This document shows, piece after piece, positions 1-13,300 of a stretch of DNA of 64,000 nt. How positions within the stretch are numbered: position 1 is the first letter of the stretch; every line of letters starts with the position of its first letter. The notes beneath the pieces are model-generated. The model did no database searches. It saw only the letters and a list, made by a program, of their open reading frames with translations, and had not been told where the DNA came from. The stretch covers positions 9,240,501-9,304,500 of the forward strand of contig NC_088309.1 of NCBI RefSeq assembly GCF_910592395.1, written 5' to 3'. Position numbers and translations under genes: made by a program. This DNA is from Lineus longissimus (lineage: Eukaryota > Nemertea > Pilidiophora > Heteronemertea > Lineidae).

Positions 1-1373
1 CTTTTGAAAAACGTCTCCAACGATCTGGTTTCAAAAGCAGGCCATGGTACATGTCAGGAACAGGAACCCAAGTCTCCGCCTACACTGATCCATCTACTGA
101 GCTCTCTCGCGACAGGTTACGGATTTGATCTACCATGTGTTGACGTCTGTCAACGTTGAGCGAGTAATGGTACAATTACGAACAGATTAAAAACCAGTTC
201 AGCTGTCACTGCCTCTGTGTGGCGAGTCCATCCTTACCACTTAGTGTCCGTTTCAATGCCTACTTTCTGTCATAGTTCTCAAAGGCTTTCTTCTCAACTG
301 GATTTGGCACTGGCAGGCCAAAGCACAGATGGTTGTGACATTGTCTTCATTCTATACTTCATTGGGTGTAACAAAAAACGTTTGTCTGAAAGAGCGGAGC
401 ATGTCGAAGAAATGCTTTTGATCTGATGTCATTGGTCTCTATAGCCATACAACATAATCCATCACCGAATGAATAGTAGAGTAAGACACTTTCTATGAGG
501 GTTACTGTCACAGCCTCCTGCTCGAGGAGTCGTCCTGTCACAACCTAGGTGCCTCTTCCAGCTGGTTAAAACTGTATACAAGTGCGTCGTGAGAAGACCC
601 AGCTATGCTGACAGTAACAACATTCGAGCAGACAAATTCCTTGTTGTTGTGGGGTGTACGAGTGCACATTTGAATGCTGATGGAGTATAGCGGATTTGCA
701 TTTGTAAACTGTGTGGTTAAACCGATTTTCAATTCTTGAGACATTTTGATTCCTTCAGTCGGTTTTGAATCCCCATTTTTCCCCCTCTTTATGCTCAGTA
801 TCAATAGGCCTGGATGACTTTACTCAGCCACCTGGTAATTGATTCTCCATGGTGTCCGCCTTCTTCAGCTGATTTTTACTTTGAACACAGGATAGGCCCA
901 ACTTTGATGGAGACACACTTGATGAATGCAAGTGAACGAAAAAAGACAATAATTATACGTTATCAGCATCATATGTATTCATTTAAATCATACATTTCAA
1001 AACAAGGTTTAATCCCCGCTACAAACCCTTGATCCAAATCCCTCAGCATAAAACTCAATACGTGTACATTACAGTATAAAATCTACTCTATGCACAACCA
1101 ATGAAAAAGAGCAGTGTTAGCCCGAGTTCACCCTGTCCCTCTGGTGTTTCAGAACTACAAATTTTCTCTCAAGATCTGGCACTCGAAAAACAAGAAAAAT
1201 ATGAAAACAAATACTCTGGTACTTTAAAGCATGCTTCAATGACTTTGCATCAAAATCGCACAACAGGTATATGAAATTTTACTTAAAAATACAGAGATAT
1301 CAATATGTCTACAAAGCAGATACAATGTAAATCCTGGTACAGAGTTATAGGAGTCCAATAATTCAGACCAGCA
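1..1373. other. BRCA1 3' UTR and downstream sequence; no gene seen
   Basis: This stretch follows the BRCA1 stop codon (TAA at 1376-1374, read on minus). No conserved coding segment is visible on either strand. A minus-strand ATTAAA at 1013-1008 is the best visible poly(A) signal candidate, about 360 bases after the stop, which would make the left 1 kb intergenic. Confidence 0.4.
1008..1013 (-). promoter_or_regulatory. Candidate BRCA1 poly(A) signal (ATTAAA)
   Basis: The plus strand reads TTTAAT here, giving ATTAAA on minus, 361 bases past the stop. No AATAAA is visible between it and the stop. Position fits a short 3' UTR, but the hexamer is common by chance. Confidence 0.3.
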
Positions 1374-4300
1374 TTACTCCATGTTATTTGTGAGTGCGTT
1401 TTCACAGAGGGAATAGAGCCTTGGATTCTGTATTTTGTATTGGGCAACATTGTCCAGTAACCATTCCCTGGAGACGACCTCTGCTGAGAACTTTTGCTTC
1501 AATCCTGCAAGTAGAAGGCAATTCGATGGCTATAACTTTTAACATAGGTGAAAGTGATTGCTGCCGTCTGCCTTTCAACTGAATGAAATAAAACTTCTGA
1601 TCCTATGAAGTTGCTTCAAAATCTCCTAGTTTAAAATGAGTAAAGGAAAAGAAGAAGGATTAAGCATAACGGGACTGAATTTACCAAAACTTAAGATTAT
1701 CATTGAAAGTGCCTCAAATATCGAACAGCAAATGGAAGTCGTAAGCAGTTGCCCCATGTATGTCCTTTACTGTAGAGCCTCTCAAGAATAAACAACTGCC
1801 AGACGATTCACCAGGAATTGATGATGAGGACCAAGATTTCGTTAGCCTCATAGCATAATTGCCTAACTCATATTAATTTTGAAGGTTTTGAGAAAAATTA
1901 AAGAACCATTTTTTTAGACAACGCTTAGGAAATTTTTATTCGAACTTTAACAAAAACTTATAACAGATGTCTCAACATTTTTAAAACCATAAAATAAGTA
2001 AACAATGCTTGAATAACACAGAAAAGTGACATGGACATAAAATTTTCACATTTTGGCCAAAATATGACTCAGGCAATTATGCTATGAGGCTAACGATTTG
2101 ATAGTAAGTAGTTTACAAGGAAAAGTCTCCACAAAATGGCAAGCAAAACTACTCACTGTCATAATAGCTCTGTTCCTTGAGCGTCCTATCCGGTTCAGCA
2201 ATAATAAAGCACCTAGGGTTATCCGTGAACTCTTTGGGATGGTTTACCAGTTTAGCACCTAACATCAATATCAACAGTTTGGTATCACCTGCAAACAATT
2301 AAAGACAAGAATAATTCTTGTGGTGCCAGGTTTTTTTCCTGCTGCTTTTTCTCTTGTTCCACAGTGAGAATCCACGGATGTAATTCACCCAGCAGTTGGG
2401 TTGTGATGAGCCAATTCTTGGTCTAGAGGTATACTTGTGTGACTCCATAGCCATAGTTGCTACTATAGAAATTCGACCACCACAAGAGTGATCTTCCTAA
2501 TGCAGTGAATTCTCAGCTGCCAATTGTCAATGCGTGTCTAATTCATTGCTCCAAGCAGAACATAGTTAACATAGTGTTCATTTGAAAACTAATTTTGCCT
2601 AAAAGAACAAGTGAGACACAACATGGGACCTCTCCCCTTTATACCTGATGAAAGGGTAAAGATTAGAAGACAAAATGATTTATAAACCTACTAATAGGCA
2701 TGCCAGTGAACTGGCCATGGCAGTAGATTTCAAATCTGTCCAGGAGAAGTCTTTTTGCATTCCTCGCTCGGAATGGGCCGTTGTGATTGGGACCATTGAC
2801 AGTGTCTCCGTGGATCTCAAAATCATCCTAAAATGAAAAGAGGCAATCTTTAAATAACAGGCTAAATCTGCTACAGAAAAAGACTGTTGACCAAGCGGCG
2901 TGGGAGTGCTAGCCCATTGCCGAGCCTTGTCCAATTAACAATCAATCCAGTAACAAGCTAAGAGGAGTCCACAGGCCCACCAAGAATCTAAGGAATTGAA
3001 CACACCTCCGGTAGACAGACTCCTTGCTGTACCGACTCAATCATCCAGTTCAATGAAACCACCCAACATCTTCCCGCTATTCCAAGGAAGTATTTCAAGG
3101 TACGTTCGCACACACAGGGTTGGCCTGAAAAAAGCACAAATAGATGTAATTAACTTATGATGAATTTTTATCATAAAGCATTATTTTGCCAACAAACAGA
3201 ACCGAAGTTTGGTTGGGCAATAAAAAGATACCTTCACTCCAACAGTTTGGTTAGCACATTGCCAAGACAGAAGACTTGAAATCTTCTGTCTTTTATAATT
3301 TGTTACATGTGGCTATACATGTACATACAAAGGTCACTTAACTTTCAACCAATCAAAGTTTTTTGGTGGTCTAGCTTTACTCAATACTTGTTGGGGAGAA
3401 AGACAAGGTCATTTGGCCTACCTTCGACTGTCTGGACAACAACGTGGGTAGTTTTTTCAGAGAACTTGGATGAATAGATGAAACCAAAGGATTCGATAAA
3501 GTTGGTCATCACATCCTGGAAAACAATTGAGTGGATAGTTAATATGCTTTAAAATCATAAAAATGTTTTAATCATTAATGGCAACTCAAGACAACCAGCC
3601 ATGACTTTATTGATTCCATTAGGTTCACATTTCTACATCAAAATCAGCCACTAAACCAGTCACAGCATAGGCATTACTCACCTTCATAGTCTGGTTGAGT
3701 CCAGACACCACAAAGGTTCGTCCCCTCCTCATGGGTAGAGGTGCACGAGCTGGGGAAGACACTGACATAGAAACAGCACCTGCCTGCTGCTTCTCAACCA
3801 TTTGCTCCATCAACTGTCTCACTTGAGGAGAGCTCCGTGGACTCTCCCGTGGCATGCTTGCAACTCGTTTCCTGTGACCATCAACATCATCTAGTCCTTC
3901 ACCTCCAGCTTCAGCCTTCCTCTTAAGTTGATTTTCCTTATCTACCAGTATGCCAGAGGTCTTCTCCAAAGATTTCGGAGTTATCACCTGCTTCACAGAT
4001 TTTGGAGTTGTCGTCTGCTTCACAGATGTTGGCGTCTGCTTTACAGATGTTGGTGTCTGCTTTACAGTTGTCATCTGCTTCACAGGTGTGGTCAATGTCT
4101 GCATTACAGATATCGGAGTTGCCCTTTGCCTAGTATAAAAGTCAGGCGTCTGCTTCACAGATTTCGGAGTTGTACACTCAGACTGAACACCTCGTTGAGT
4201 ATGCGGTGATTGCAAATTTTGCTTGACATTCACTGACCTGTGCTTAGGAGACAGAGGTTTAATAGCATCTTCCCCTTTGATTTCTACGACAGAAGACTGA

Positions 4301-7300
4301 GAGTCATATTTCTCTGATGATCCAACTTTTGGGGAATGCCTGCCTGTGAAATTCTCAACACAAGGAGACTGTCTTCCAGAGGACTTTGGAACACTATTCG
4401 GGGCTGGTCTGCGTGAATTGTTCCTGGTATCAGTTTTGGCCAAGGGTGAAATCTCCAGGCCTACAGACCCAACACTGTTGAGACCAAACCGAGATGGAGA
4501 CTGATCCTCATCATCACAACACTTTTGTTCTGAGTGCCGAATATTTTGATTTTTCTCATAACCACTATCCCCTAAGTGCACATCACTAGCCAGAGATGAT
4601 TCTGCTCTATTTACATTTGTCTTAACATATGGCACTGCTGAGAGGGATTTCAGCAAATGTTGCGAACCGAGGTCATAAGTTTTATAAACCACAGGACTCA
4701 TTTCTAATGTCGTCTGCCTCAGCCTCTTTGGTACATGTCCACCAGCATCACTCAAACTCGAATTGTCACAATCCTGTTCATCCTCATTCCACATATCATC
4801 GGCATCCAGGATCACTTCGTCATTTGGAAATTGATCCCCACAACCTTTTCTTTTTACACCAATACCTTTCGTGCCACATCTACCATTTTGTCTATCAAAT
4901 CCTTTTTCTCCCTCTTTTTCTTTGTCTGTGATCTTAATTGAATCTCTCCGCACTGTTGGAACACTTTCAGACGGCTCCTGAGTTTCTGCTGAACTGGACA
5001 CTGATTCTAACATTGTCTTTCTACTAACTCCCAATAACCTATCTTTCGTTTGACTCTGACTCAATGCGACTTCATGCTTATCCACATTTTCTACAGAATC
5101 TGGGATCACGCAAGGAGAACCAAACTGAGACGACAATCTCCGAGAACTCTGAGATACTGCCGAGGTCGGTTTTGGAAAGTTTCCATCCTTTTCTTTGTTA
5201 TCACTTTTCTTGAGACCAGGCATCAAAGCAGAACCTTTACTACACTCATCTTCGACATCATCTGATGTCCTCTTAGGTAGTTTCAGCCCACCTCGACCCG
5301 ACTGGGACTGTCCCCCACTTGACCCCAACCGTCTCTGGCTACACAGTTCTGTACCCAGATTAGGTAACTTCTGATGTATTCCCTGGGAATGATCATTTTG
5401 AGTCCCGTGCTTACCAAAGCCAAGAGTCTCCCAACTCTGAATTGGCAACTTTTGCGAATCTTTCTCCTTCTGGATGAAATTTTCGAAATCGTCGTCAGAA
5501 CTGCTGTTGTCAGAAACACATCGGATCCTTCGTCGAATTTTCTTTTGCGGTGTCTCCAGAATTACAATATCGTTATCACTACACTGATCGGAGTCATCAG
5601 TTTTCATGTTTTTGGAGACATTCTGTGATGTCTTTGTCCTCGATTTGACAGGGGTTTTCTTGTTGTCCTTGTGTTTATCTGGCGTCCTCCTCGTCCTATA
5701 TTTACTGAGAACCTGCAGGTGCTCAGTCAAGCTTGGATTCAATGATGCCTTAGTCCTTGAGGTGTTGGGGGAAGGTGGTGATGGGGGTGGTGTTGGCCCA
5801 TCAAATATGTCTTCATCGCTGTCAGCATCCAATTGGTCCTCATCAGGATCTGACAAACAAAGGAAATAGGTCAAGAGAATTGATTATGATATGAGAATGC
5901 TACATCCAAATTCAGAACTCTTGAAGAAAGATGATGTCACCATTTGAATAAACAAGGTGAATATTTCAATGATTTACATAGTGTGAAAATGAACCTAAAC
6001 TCAGTATATGCCTACTGTCATGTCAGTTATTTCAGAATCTGTGAATGAGAATCAAATCGGTGTGTATCTTTCTCGTCTGCTTACCATCAGCATCAATCCT
6101 CTCACTCGACATGTCATTCATCAGAGCCCTCTTTGCCTCCATCTGTGCTTTGATCTCAGCCATTTCTGCCTCCAATTCTTCTCTCATCTGCAAGCACAAT
6201 AAACAAGTCATATTGACAATCGATCGTTGGTTTTCAGCCACTTTAATTCATAGCCAAGAGGTTAAATTTCCTATTGATTTTGTATAAGTATTCAGTGGAT
6301 GAAGAATGTGATAATGGAGACAAACCTGTGTTGGCAAAATCTCACTTGATGTTGTTGTGTTCATGGTGCGACAACTTCCCTGCGTGCTTACAGCGTCTGA
6401 GGAGAGGGAAAGGAGAGAAATATCAGGCAAGAATAGACACAAGTCCATTAATGACTGGGGACAGTGCTTGTTCTGCACTTTGTACTTCCACCAAGGAGTA
6501 GGAATGGGTTGACTCAACTTGTCACCATAAAGTGTATATAAAGTGATGTCTTGGTAACTATGTTTTCATTGTTCTATTCAGCTTACCAGGGATATTTTCA
6601 TCACCGGAGTCAGCTGAGCAGGGGGCACTGTCAGCAGTTAGGTTGTCATCATCGTCATCACTTTCGACACTTGGAGCTGGTTCAACTTTTACCACCTCAC
6701 AGTCTTGACTGCTGGAATCTGCCAAAAAAGAACTAACAGTCAAGATTAGGGGTCAACCCACCCTGGGATTAAACTTCTTAATGCAACAGCATGCCACCAC
6801 TCGGACTCGGAGGGACAGATATTCCATCAATTCTGGTGTGGTTAGAGTATGGTAGTACATTTAGTCTTTTGTCAATCTCAATTCCTAGAAGGCTTTCAGA
6901 CCATCCTTCGACTCAACAACTGACCAGGCCTGAAGAAAAACAATAAAGAACACTTACCAACAGTCTCATCCTTGATGTGTTTCAGCAGGACCTCAGGAAT
7001 TGTGTCGTAGTAGTTTTGGTAGACCCTCGCTACTGCCTCATCTGTATTGAGGTAAGAATAATCCTTCTCAGAATCACTCTGGTCATCTTTTAAAAGTTTC
7101 TTAATCTTCCTGGTTCGGTCACTCTCCAAGTTTTTTTGCCCTTTCTGCGAGTTCGTCTGCTCACTCATAGAGGACGTCTGCTCTTTTTCCGAGGTCGACT
7201 GCTCTACATTCAGCGTTTTCTGCTTGTCATTCAAAGTCCTTTGCTCTTTGCTTGCCCTACCCTTTTCCAGACAACCAGAGGATGCCTTCCGAAGCTGAGA

Positions 7301-10300
7301 ATCTTCATGCTTTGGAGATTTCCTCCTAGTTTTAGACTCATTATCATCCTCTGAGGAATGGTCAACTAAATCACATCTCATGGAACTGGTGTTTTTTATT
7401 GACTTGGTAATTTTCAATCCTCTTTTTTTAAATGACCTCGACTGTAACAATGGAGTTTTTGGAATAAGATCATCATTGTCGCTACTCATCTCATTTTCAT
7501 TCGCTAATTTTGGGTCTGCTTCAGAGAGATCTGATCCAACGATCTCATCATTTTGGACATCAACACTTAGTGTGTTAAGAGCCTTTTCACCACCATCATC
7601 ACTATTAACCTCATTCATATCAGCAAAGTTTGACTCGTAGTCCTGGACAGAGCACTTCACTGCAACATCAGCAGGTTTGTTAGCACCATCTGGTCTCACA
7701 TCGTCCCTTCCTAACCTGATACCAATGCCACCTGAGTCAGGAATTTCACCTCCGTCCGATTTCAAAACTAACTTCTTTTCTGAATTCTTCTTGTGAGAGT
7801 TTACATCATCAACGCTTTTCACATCAATACACCTCTCATCTTCAGATTCATTTAACCTAATATTTGCTGATGGCAGGCTTGGCAGAAGGTCGAGGTCATC
7901 CTCAACATCGGAGTCTTCTTCATTGAAATATGGCATAATCTTGAGAGGACCCTCGACTATGTCGTCCATTTCTTCCTGTTCTACTGAATTCTTACAACTC
8001 CCGTCATCATCAAATTTGGGACGTTTGTCCCCTTCCTGTTGTTTGGAATTTTGACAGCTCCCAACATCTTCCAATTCAGGACATTCTTGGACTTGAGGCG
8101 ACTCTGAAGGTTGTTTTGTATGCTCTTCTACCTGGTCTTCATTCTGAACCTCTTTCAAGAATCGAGCGTAAGACTCAACGACTACATGTCCATTTTCTAA
8201 GTCACCATTCTTAACAACGTCAGCTTCACTCACTTTTGCATCGCGGGACTTGCAACCTCTCTTTTTGAAAAGTCTCTGTTTACCTTCTACAGGAGCTTGA
8301 GGAGTGTCCCTCAACATACAACTTTCCTCTTTCTCCTCACTTTCTTTACCTTCTGCTGCAACTACAGTAAGTTTTGCAGAAGATTCTCTGTTATCGTCTG
8401 CCTGTTTGGATGAAACGTCTGCATCCCCTGGAGGATCACTGGACCTTTTCTTACCGCGACGTGACAAACGGCTCCTCTTATCAGGCTTACCAGTATTGTC
8501 TACAGGAGACTTGTCATGATCGTTTATAAGCAAGGCGTCCAATTTGATGGGCTGTGTTGTGGAATAGGAAGCAGACGGAGTAGCTGGGACGATTTCTCCA
8601 GTAGTGTTTACATCTGAGTTCCCACTCTGGCTTCTAGAACTAGACAAAGACTGGCTTTTAGAACTAGAAGAGGACAAAGGCAGTTCCTGTTCTTCCTTAC
8701 TGGCTCCGTTACCCCTTGATCCAAACCTTTCCAGAGATTCCTCCAAACAAGCATCTTTACCAATCTGCCCTGACATTTCATGCCTTGAACTTTTAGCACT
8801 ATCAGAAACATGCGTCAGACCCTGCAGACCTGAGTTACTTTCAGGAACTGTCTGTTCTGTTGCACCATCCACATCCTGCACACCACAGGTATCAGAAGCC
8901 GACGTCTGCTGTGTTCTTTCCTCAACTGGTACATTGTCAGCTTCCTCATAGATTTCTCGTAGACACTCTCCAAGTGACTGTCCAACATGAAATAGGCTGT
9001 TGGGCTCATTTATAGCAGGGCAGGATTTCTCAGTCAATCTAAAGGGTGAAGTATCCAATGAAAATGTCTTTCGTTTCGGCTTTCTGAAGACAATTTCATC
9101 ATCAGAATCTGACCAAGAAAGTACAGTACGCTTGGTCAGATTTTTAGCATCTAAAGTAGAGTCAAGGTCGAATTGAGGACCTGGTGAACCTTTGGTGATG
9201 GCACCATCTTGCTTTTGTTGCAACATCGACAGACTCTCTTCAGTATCCATAGTCCCAGATAAAAGCTTGACATCTCCATGCTCTTCTACTGCAGCTCTCA
9301 CAGGTGACCTCTGTATTGACGGATCATAATCTTCATATTCAATTTGGCCGGAAGGTAACTCAATGGACTCTGTGTCACTCTCCTTCTCTGTGACAGACCC
9401 ACTGTTAGAGGACAAACTGCCAACAGAACTCCTGAGCACCTCTCCTGGGATTTCCTCCTTTCTGTCCTGAACAATCAAGGGTGTATCATCAACCAATACG
9501 ATAGACTCTTTCCCAGAGTCACATCGTTCAGACAGGCCACCTCTTTCTTCACAATAGCCAGAAGACTGCATTAAATTCTTATCCGCCTCCAAAGATACCT
9601 GTGTCTCCTCCACAATCTTGGCAGACCCATCTCTAGTTTCATTTTCATCAGATCTGAACACTCGAGGGCAATTCTCATTCACCTCTTTCACCTTGTCCAG
9701 CCTGGCATCATCACCAATTTCACCCGTATCATAGATCCTAGATCCTCGGATTTTGCTTCCAATCTTCTCCAATGAACTCTCTATACTTTCTACAGTCTCT
9801 GCTATGACCATAACATCATTCAGCTCATCTTTTTCTAAAGCACCATCTATAGCACGGGCATTTGCCACACTCTCATCGTCTTTAACCAGTTTGGATAGAC
9901 GTGGCTTTTGCTTTTCTTTCTCCATTGGGCTTCCAAAACTTTCCACTGTATCTGCAATAACTGAGACGCTATCTTGAACACCCAACTCAAACATGGTCAC
10001 ATCTCTTACGGCAGAGTCTGCAACACGATTCTCTGCATCTTTCTCTGCCATGTCATTCTTTCCATTAGCACTAGCAGTAGCCATAGCTTCTTTGTCTTTA
10101 ACAAGAGGTTTCAATCTACGCGTCTTACGTTTTCTTTTCTCAACTGGGCCACGCGGACTTTCCATTGTGTCAGCAATAACTGAGGCACTATCTTGAACAC
10201 CAAACTCCACTTCACTCTCACCTAGCGTGCCAGGGTCATACATGGTACAATCAGCTTCAATTTTATCATTTGAGGCAAAGGGGGAGCATGGGGCATTGCA

Positions 10301-13300
10301 TCCACGTTTTACTAAATCATCATCAGTAACCACTAAAGTCTTGTGATCCACAGTACTCTGTGTTCCTGTAGTCGCCATCTCACTTTTGGACCGTTTCGAT
10401 CTCCGCAGAGAAACTGAGCTCCCTTTCTTTGCATCAGTATCCTTTCCTTCCAAGCACTTTTCTGGAGTCACCCCCATACTTGTTGATCTTCTTGACCTCT
10501 TGGGATATGGCACAGTCTCCTCCCTCATATCAGCATCTTCTGTTCGTAAGTTCTTCTTAGGCAAAGAAGCCCTGTTCGCTCTCCTACTCTTACTTGTAAC
10601 AGGAGAACCTGACAACTGAGGACCAGCTATAAGTGGGGTCTCTGCTATAACCTGTATGCTACTTGCATTAGCATCTTGATCCATTTCAACATCTGTTGGG
10701 GTACAATCCCAAACACTTGCTTCACCCTCTAACTTGACAGGCGAATCAATCTTTTTCAGACGTGGTAGTGCTAACAGTGGTGTCTCAGCAACCACTTGCA
10801 CACTGCTGCTAGGAAACTCGTTGACAGACTGGTCTTGCTCCACATTCTCAGTGTCCAAATTGGCATCGTTTTGGATTTCAGATGTCCCAATAACATCCAA
10901 ATCTCCTTCTCCATCCCTGATATCGCAATTAGAATCTGCTACAGCCATTTCTACCACCTCTTCATCATCAGAGACCAAAATTACAACGTCTGCACTTTCA
11001 GCTTTTTCAGAATTTCCAACCAAGTCTACTTTCACCACACTCTTCAGTTTACTGACTTTAGGGAGCGGCACTTTGAACTGGCTTGATTCAGAAAGGTCCA
11101 CATCAGTACGATTGACTCCCTTTTGGACAGGAGAAGCCCCCACTGATTCCAATTTCATTTGAGTCTCTGGAACAACAAATGGTGAACATAGACTTCTGGC
11201 ATCACTCTTTGGTATATTTCCAACCGCACCAGCAATGTCACCCATTCCCTTCTTCCCACTCTTCTTCCTCTTCATTTTCTCTCGTTCAGATTTCTCCAAC
11301 GTGCTCAAACGTTTATCCTTCTCAGTGACAAGCGTTCGTCGCACCTCTTCCTCATCTCGTATCTGCTGGCTGAACGTCATGCAATCCAACTCGAAAGATT
11401 CTGCATCAGATATTTTCTCCGCTAAATTCTTTATTTCTGGCACATCTACAACTTCGGAAACTTCTGCCTTCCCCACTCCATCTGTTCTATCCTCCCCTGC
11501 ATCCTCTTGTACTCCTTCATCACTTCGTATGATAAGTTTCTTCTTTCCCCGAGATCGACTACGGGATTTCCTTGTATACTGTTTGACCTCTTGTTGCAAT
11601 GCAGCCCACGGCGATGTTGCCTTACCGGTGATAAGTAAGTTATCCTGGCTTTCACATTCATTACTACCTGTGGTCACATCAGACACCGGTAGCCCTTCTC
11701 CAGCAGGTTCCAACACGACCATCACCTCACCAGCATCCATATCCATTTCATGATCACTAGTACATGTCGTATCATTGTCCAAATCAAACAAGCTGATGTC
11801 TGCATGCCCCTTGGATTGGACTCTCCTTACCTGACCAAGTCTGCCCGATAGTTCCACCCTCTTTACTCGACCTCCTTTAGACTTGCCCCTCGCAGATTTC
11901 GTCCCAGCTGTTGAAGGTGGAACACATCTCTCACCAGGCACTGCTTCATTTGCTTCACTGCCTGCAGTATCTTTAGACCTCAATCTACTTGTTCCTTTTC
12001 TGTCATTCTCCTTTCCTTTTCCTGCTCCTTTGACCTTTACTTCTTTGACCTTCACCTCCTTACCACGTGACCTTGACCTACTCTTTTTGCCCTTGGCCTT
12101 TGGTGTTCTCTGGCTCATTTGGAAGCCATACGGATCCATATCTTCTTGGGATTCACCATACTTGTAAATAGTCATGCCGCTAGGATTACACTGGGGCTCA
12201 CTTGGAGTTGGGTCAGTCGCAGCACTTGGCCTTGACTTGAAGATCCTTCTTCTTTGGGCCACTGCAGGTTTGTGAAGAGGTGAGTCAGGAACATTTGGTT
12301 CGTCTTCTGGGATAATCACCTTGGACATGTCTACACCCATTTTGACAGAGTCTGGTTCAACAATCACAATGTTCTCATTAACATCCTCCCACTTACTGAC
12401 CATGTCCTTTTGACCAAGTTTCGGTCCTTCAATACTCCCAACATCCTCCCCAACATTCCCCACATCAAAATTATCATCTGATTCGGACTCGTTGCAAAAA
12501 CTAGCATGGATGGCAATCTCATCAGTAGTATCATCATCATTGACATCCTCAATGCTGCACTGTTCTTCAGACTTCTTCTCCTCACCAACCAGAATAGTCG
12601 CATCCGACGATGGTGTACTCTGCACAGATTCTAGATATTTCAGGGCGCGGCCAGTTTTATCCCCAGGAGAATCTTGAACTAGGGTTTGCATCCACTTCTT
12701 CACCTTTTCAGAACTTGTTATCTGTTTGTTTTGAAGCTGTACAAATTGAGATTTTGTCGCCTGGCCCTGTGTTTTCTTGGAATACGTCCTGGGGATAAAA
12801 ACGTCAAGCTCACTACTCTTGGAACTTAAACTCGGTGCAAATGATAATTCCCCAGCTTTTTTGTTCCCCTTTGTTCCATTATCTCCAGAATTATTGGTAA
12901 AGTCTGATTTGAACCCCGGCACATCATGTACATCAATATCGTCAAGGGAACTAACAGTTCTTGCAACAGATTTAGCCTCAGCATTCCCATCCTGGCCACT
13001 TCCATCCAGTGAAGACAGCCCTTCTTTCAGATGCGTCCGAACGAACTCCAAAGCATTATTCACACGATTATTGCTTTTGCCCTTACTCTTTCGACACAAG
13101 CTCTGCTCGTGATTATCCACTTCAATACACTGTAACAACTTTTCCACCTGTTTCTTTACATCCAGCGGAACAAGCCCATCAGATGGTTCAACCTCTTTCT
13201 CGGAAGATGCCTGCTGCTGTGCACCCAACTCGCAGTAACTGAAGACATTGATTAACTCTGACTTTTTCTGGTTTGGACTGACGGTTTGCAAGTTTTCTGT

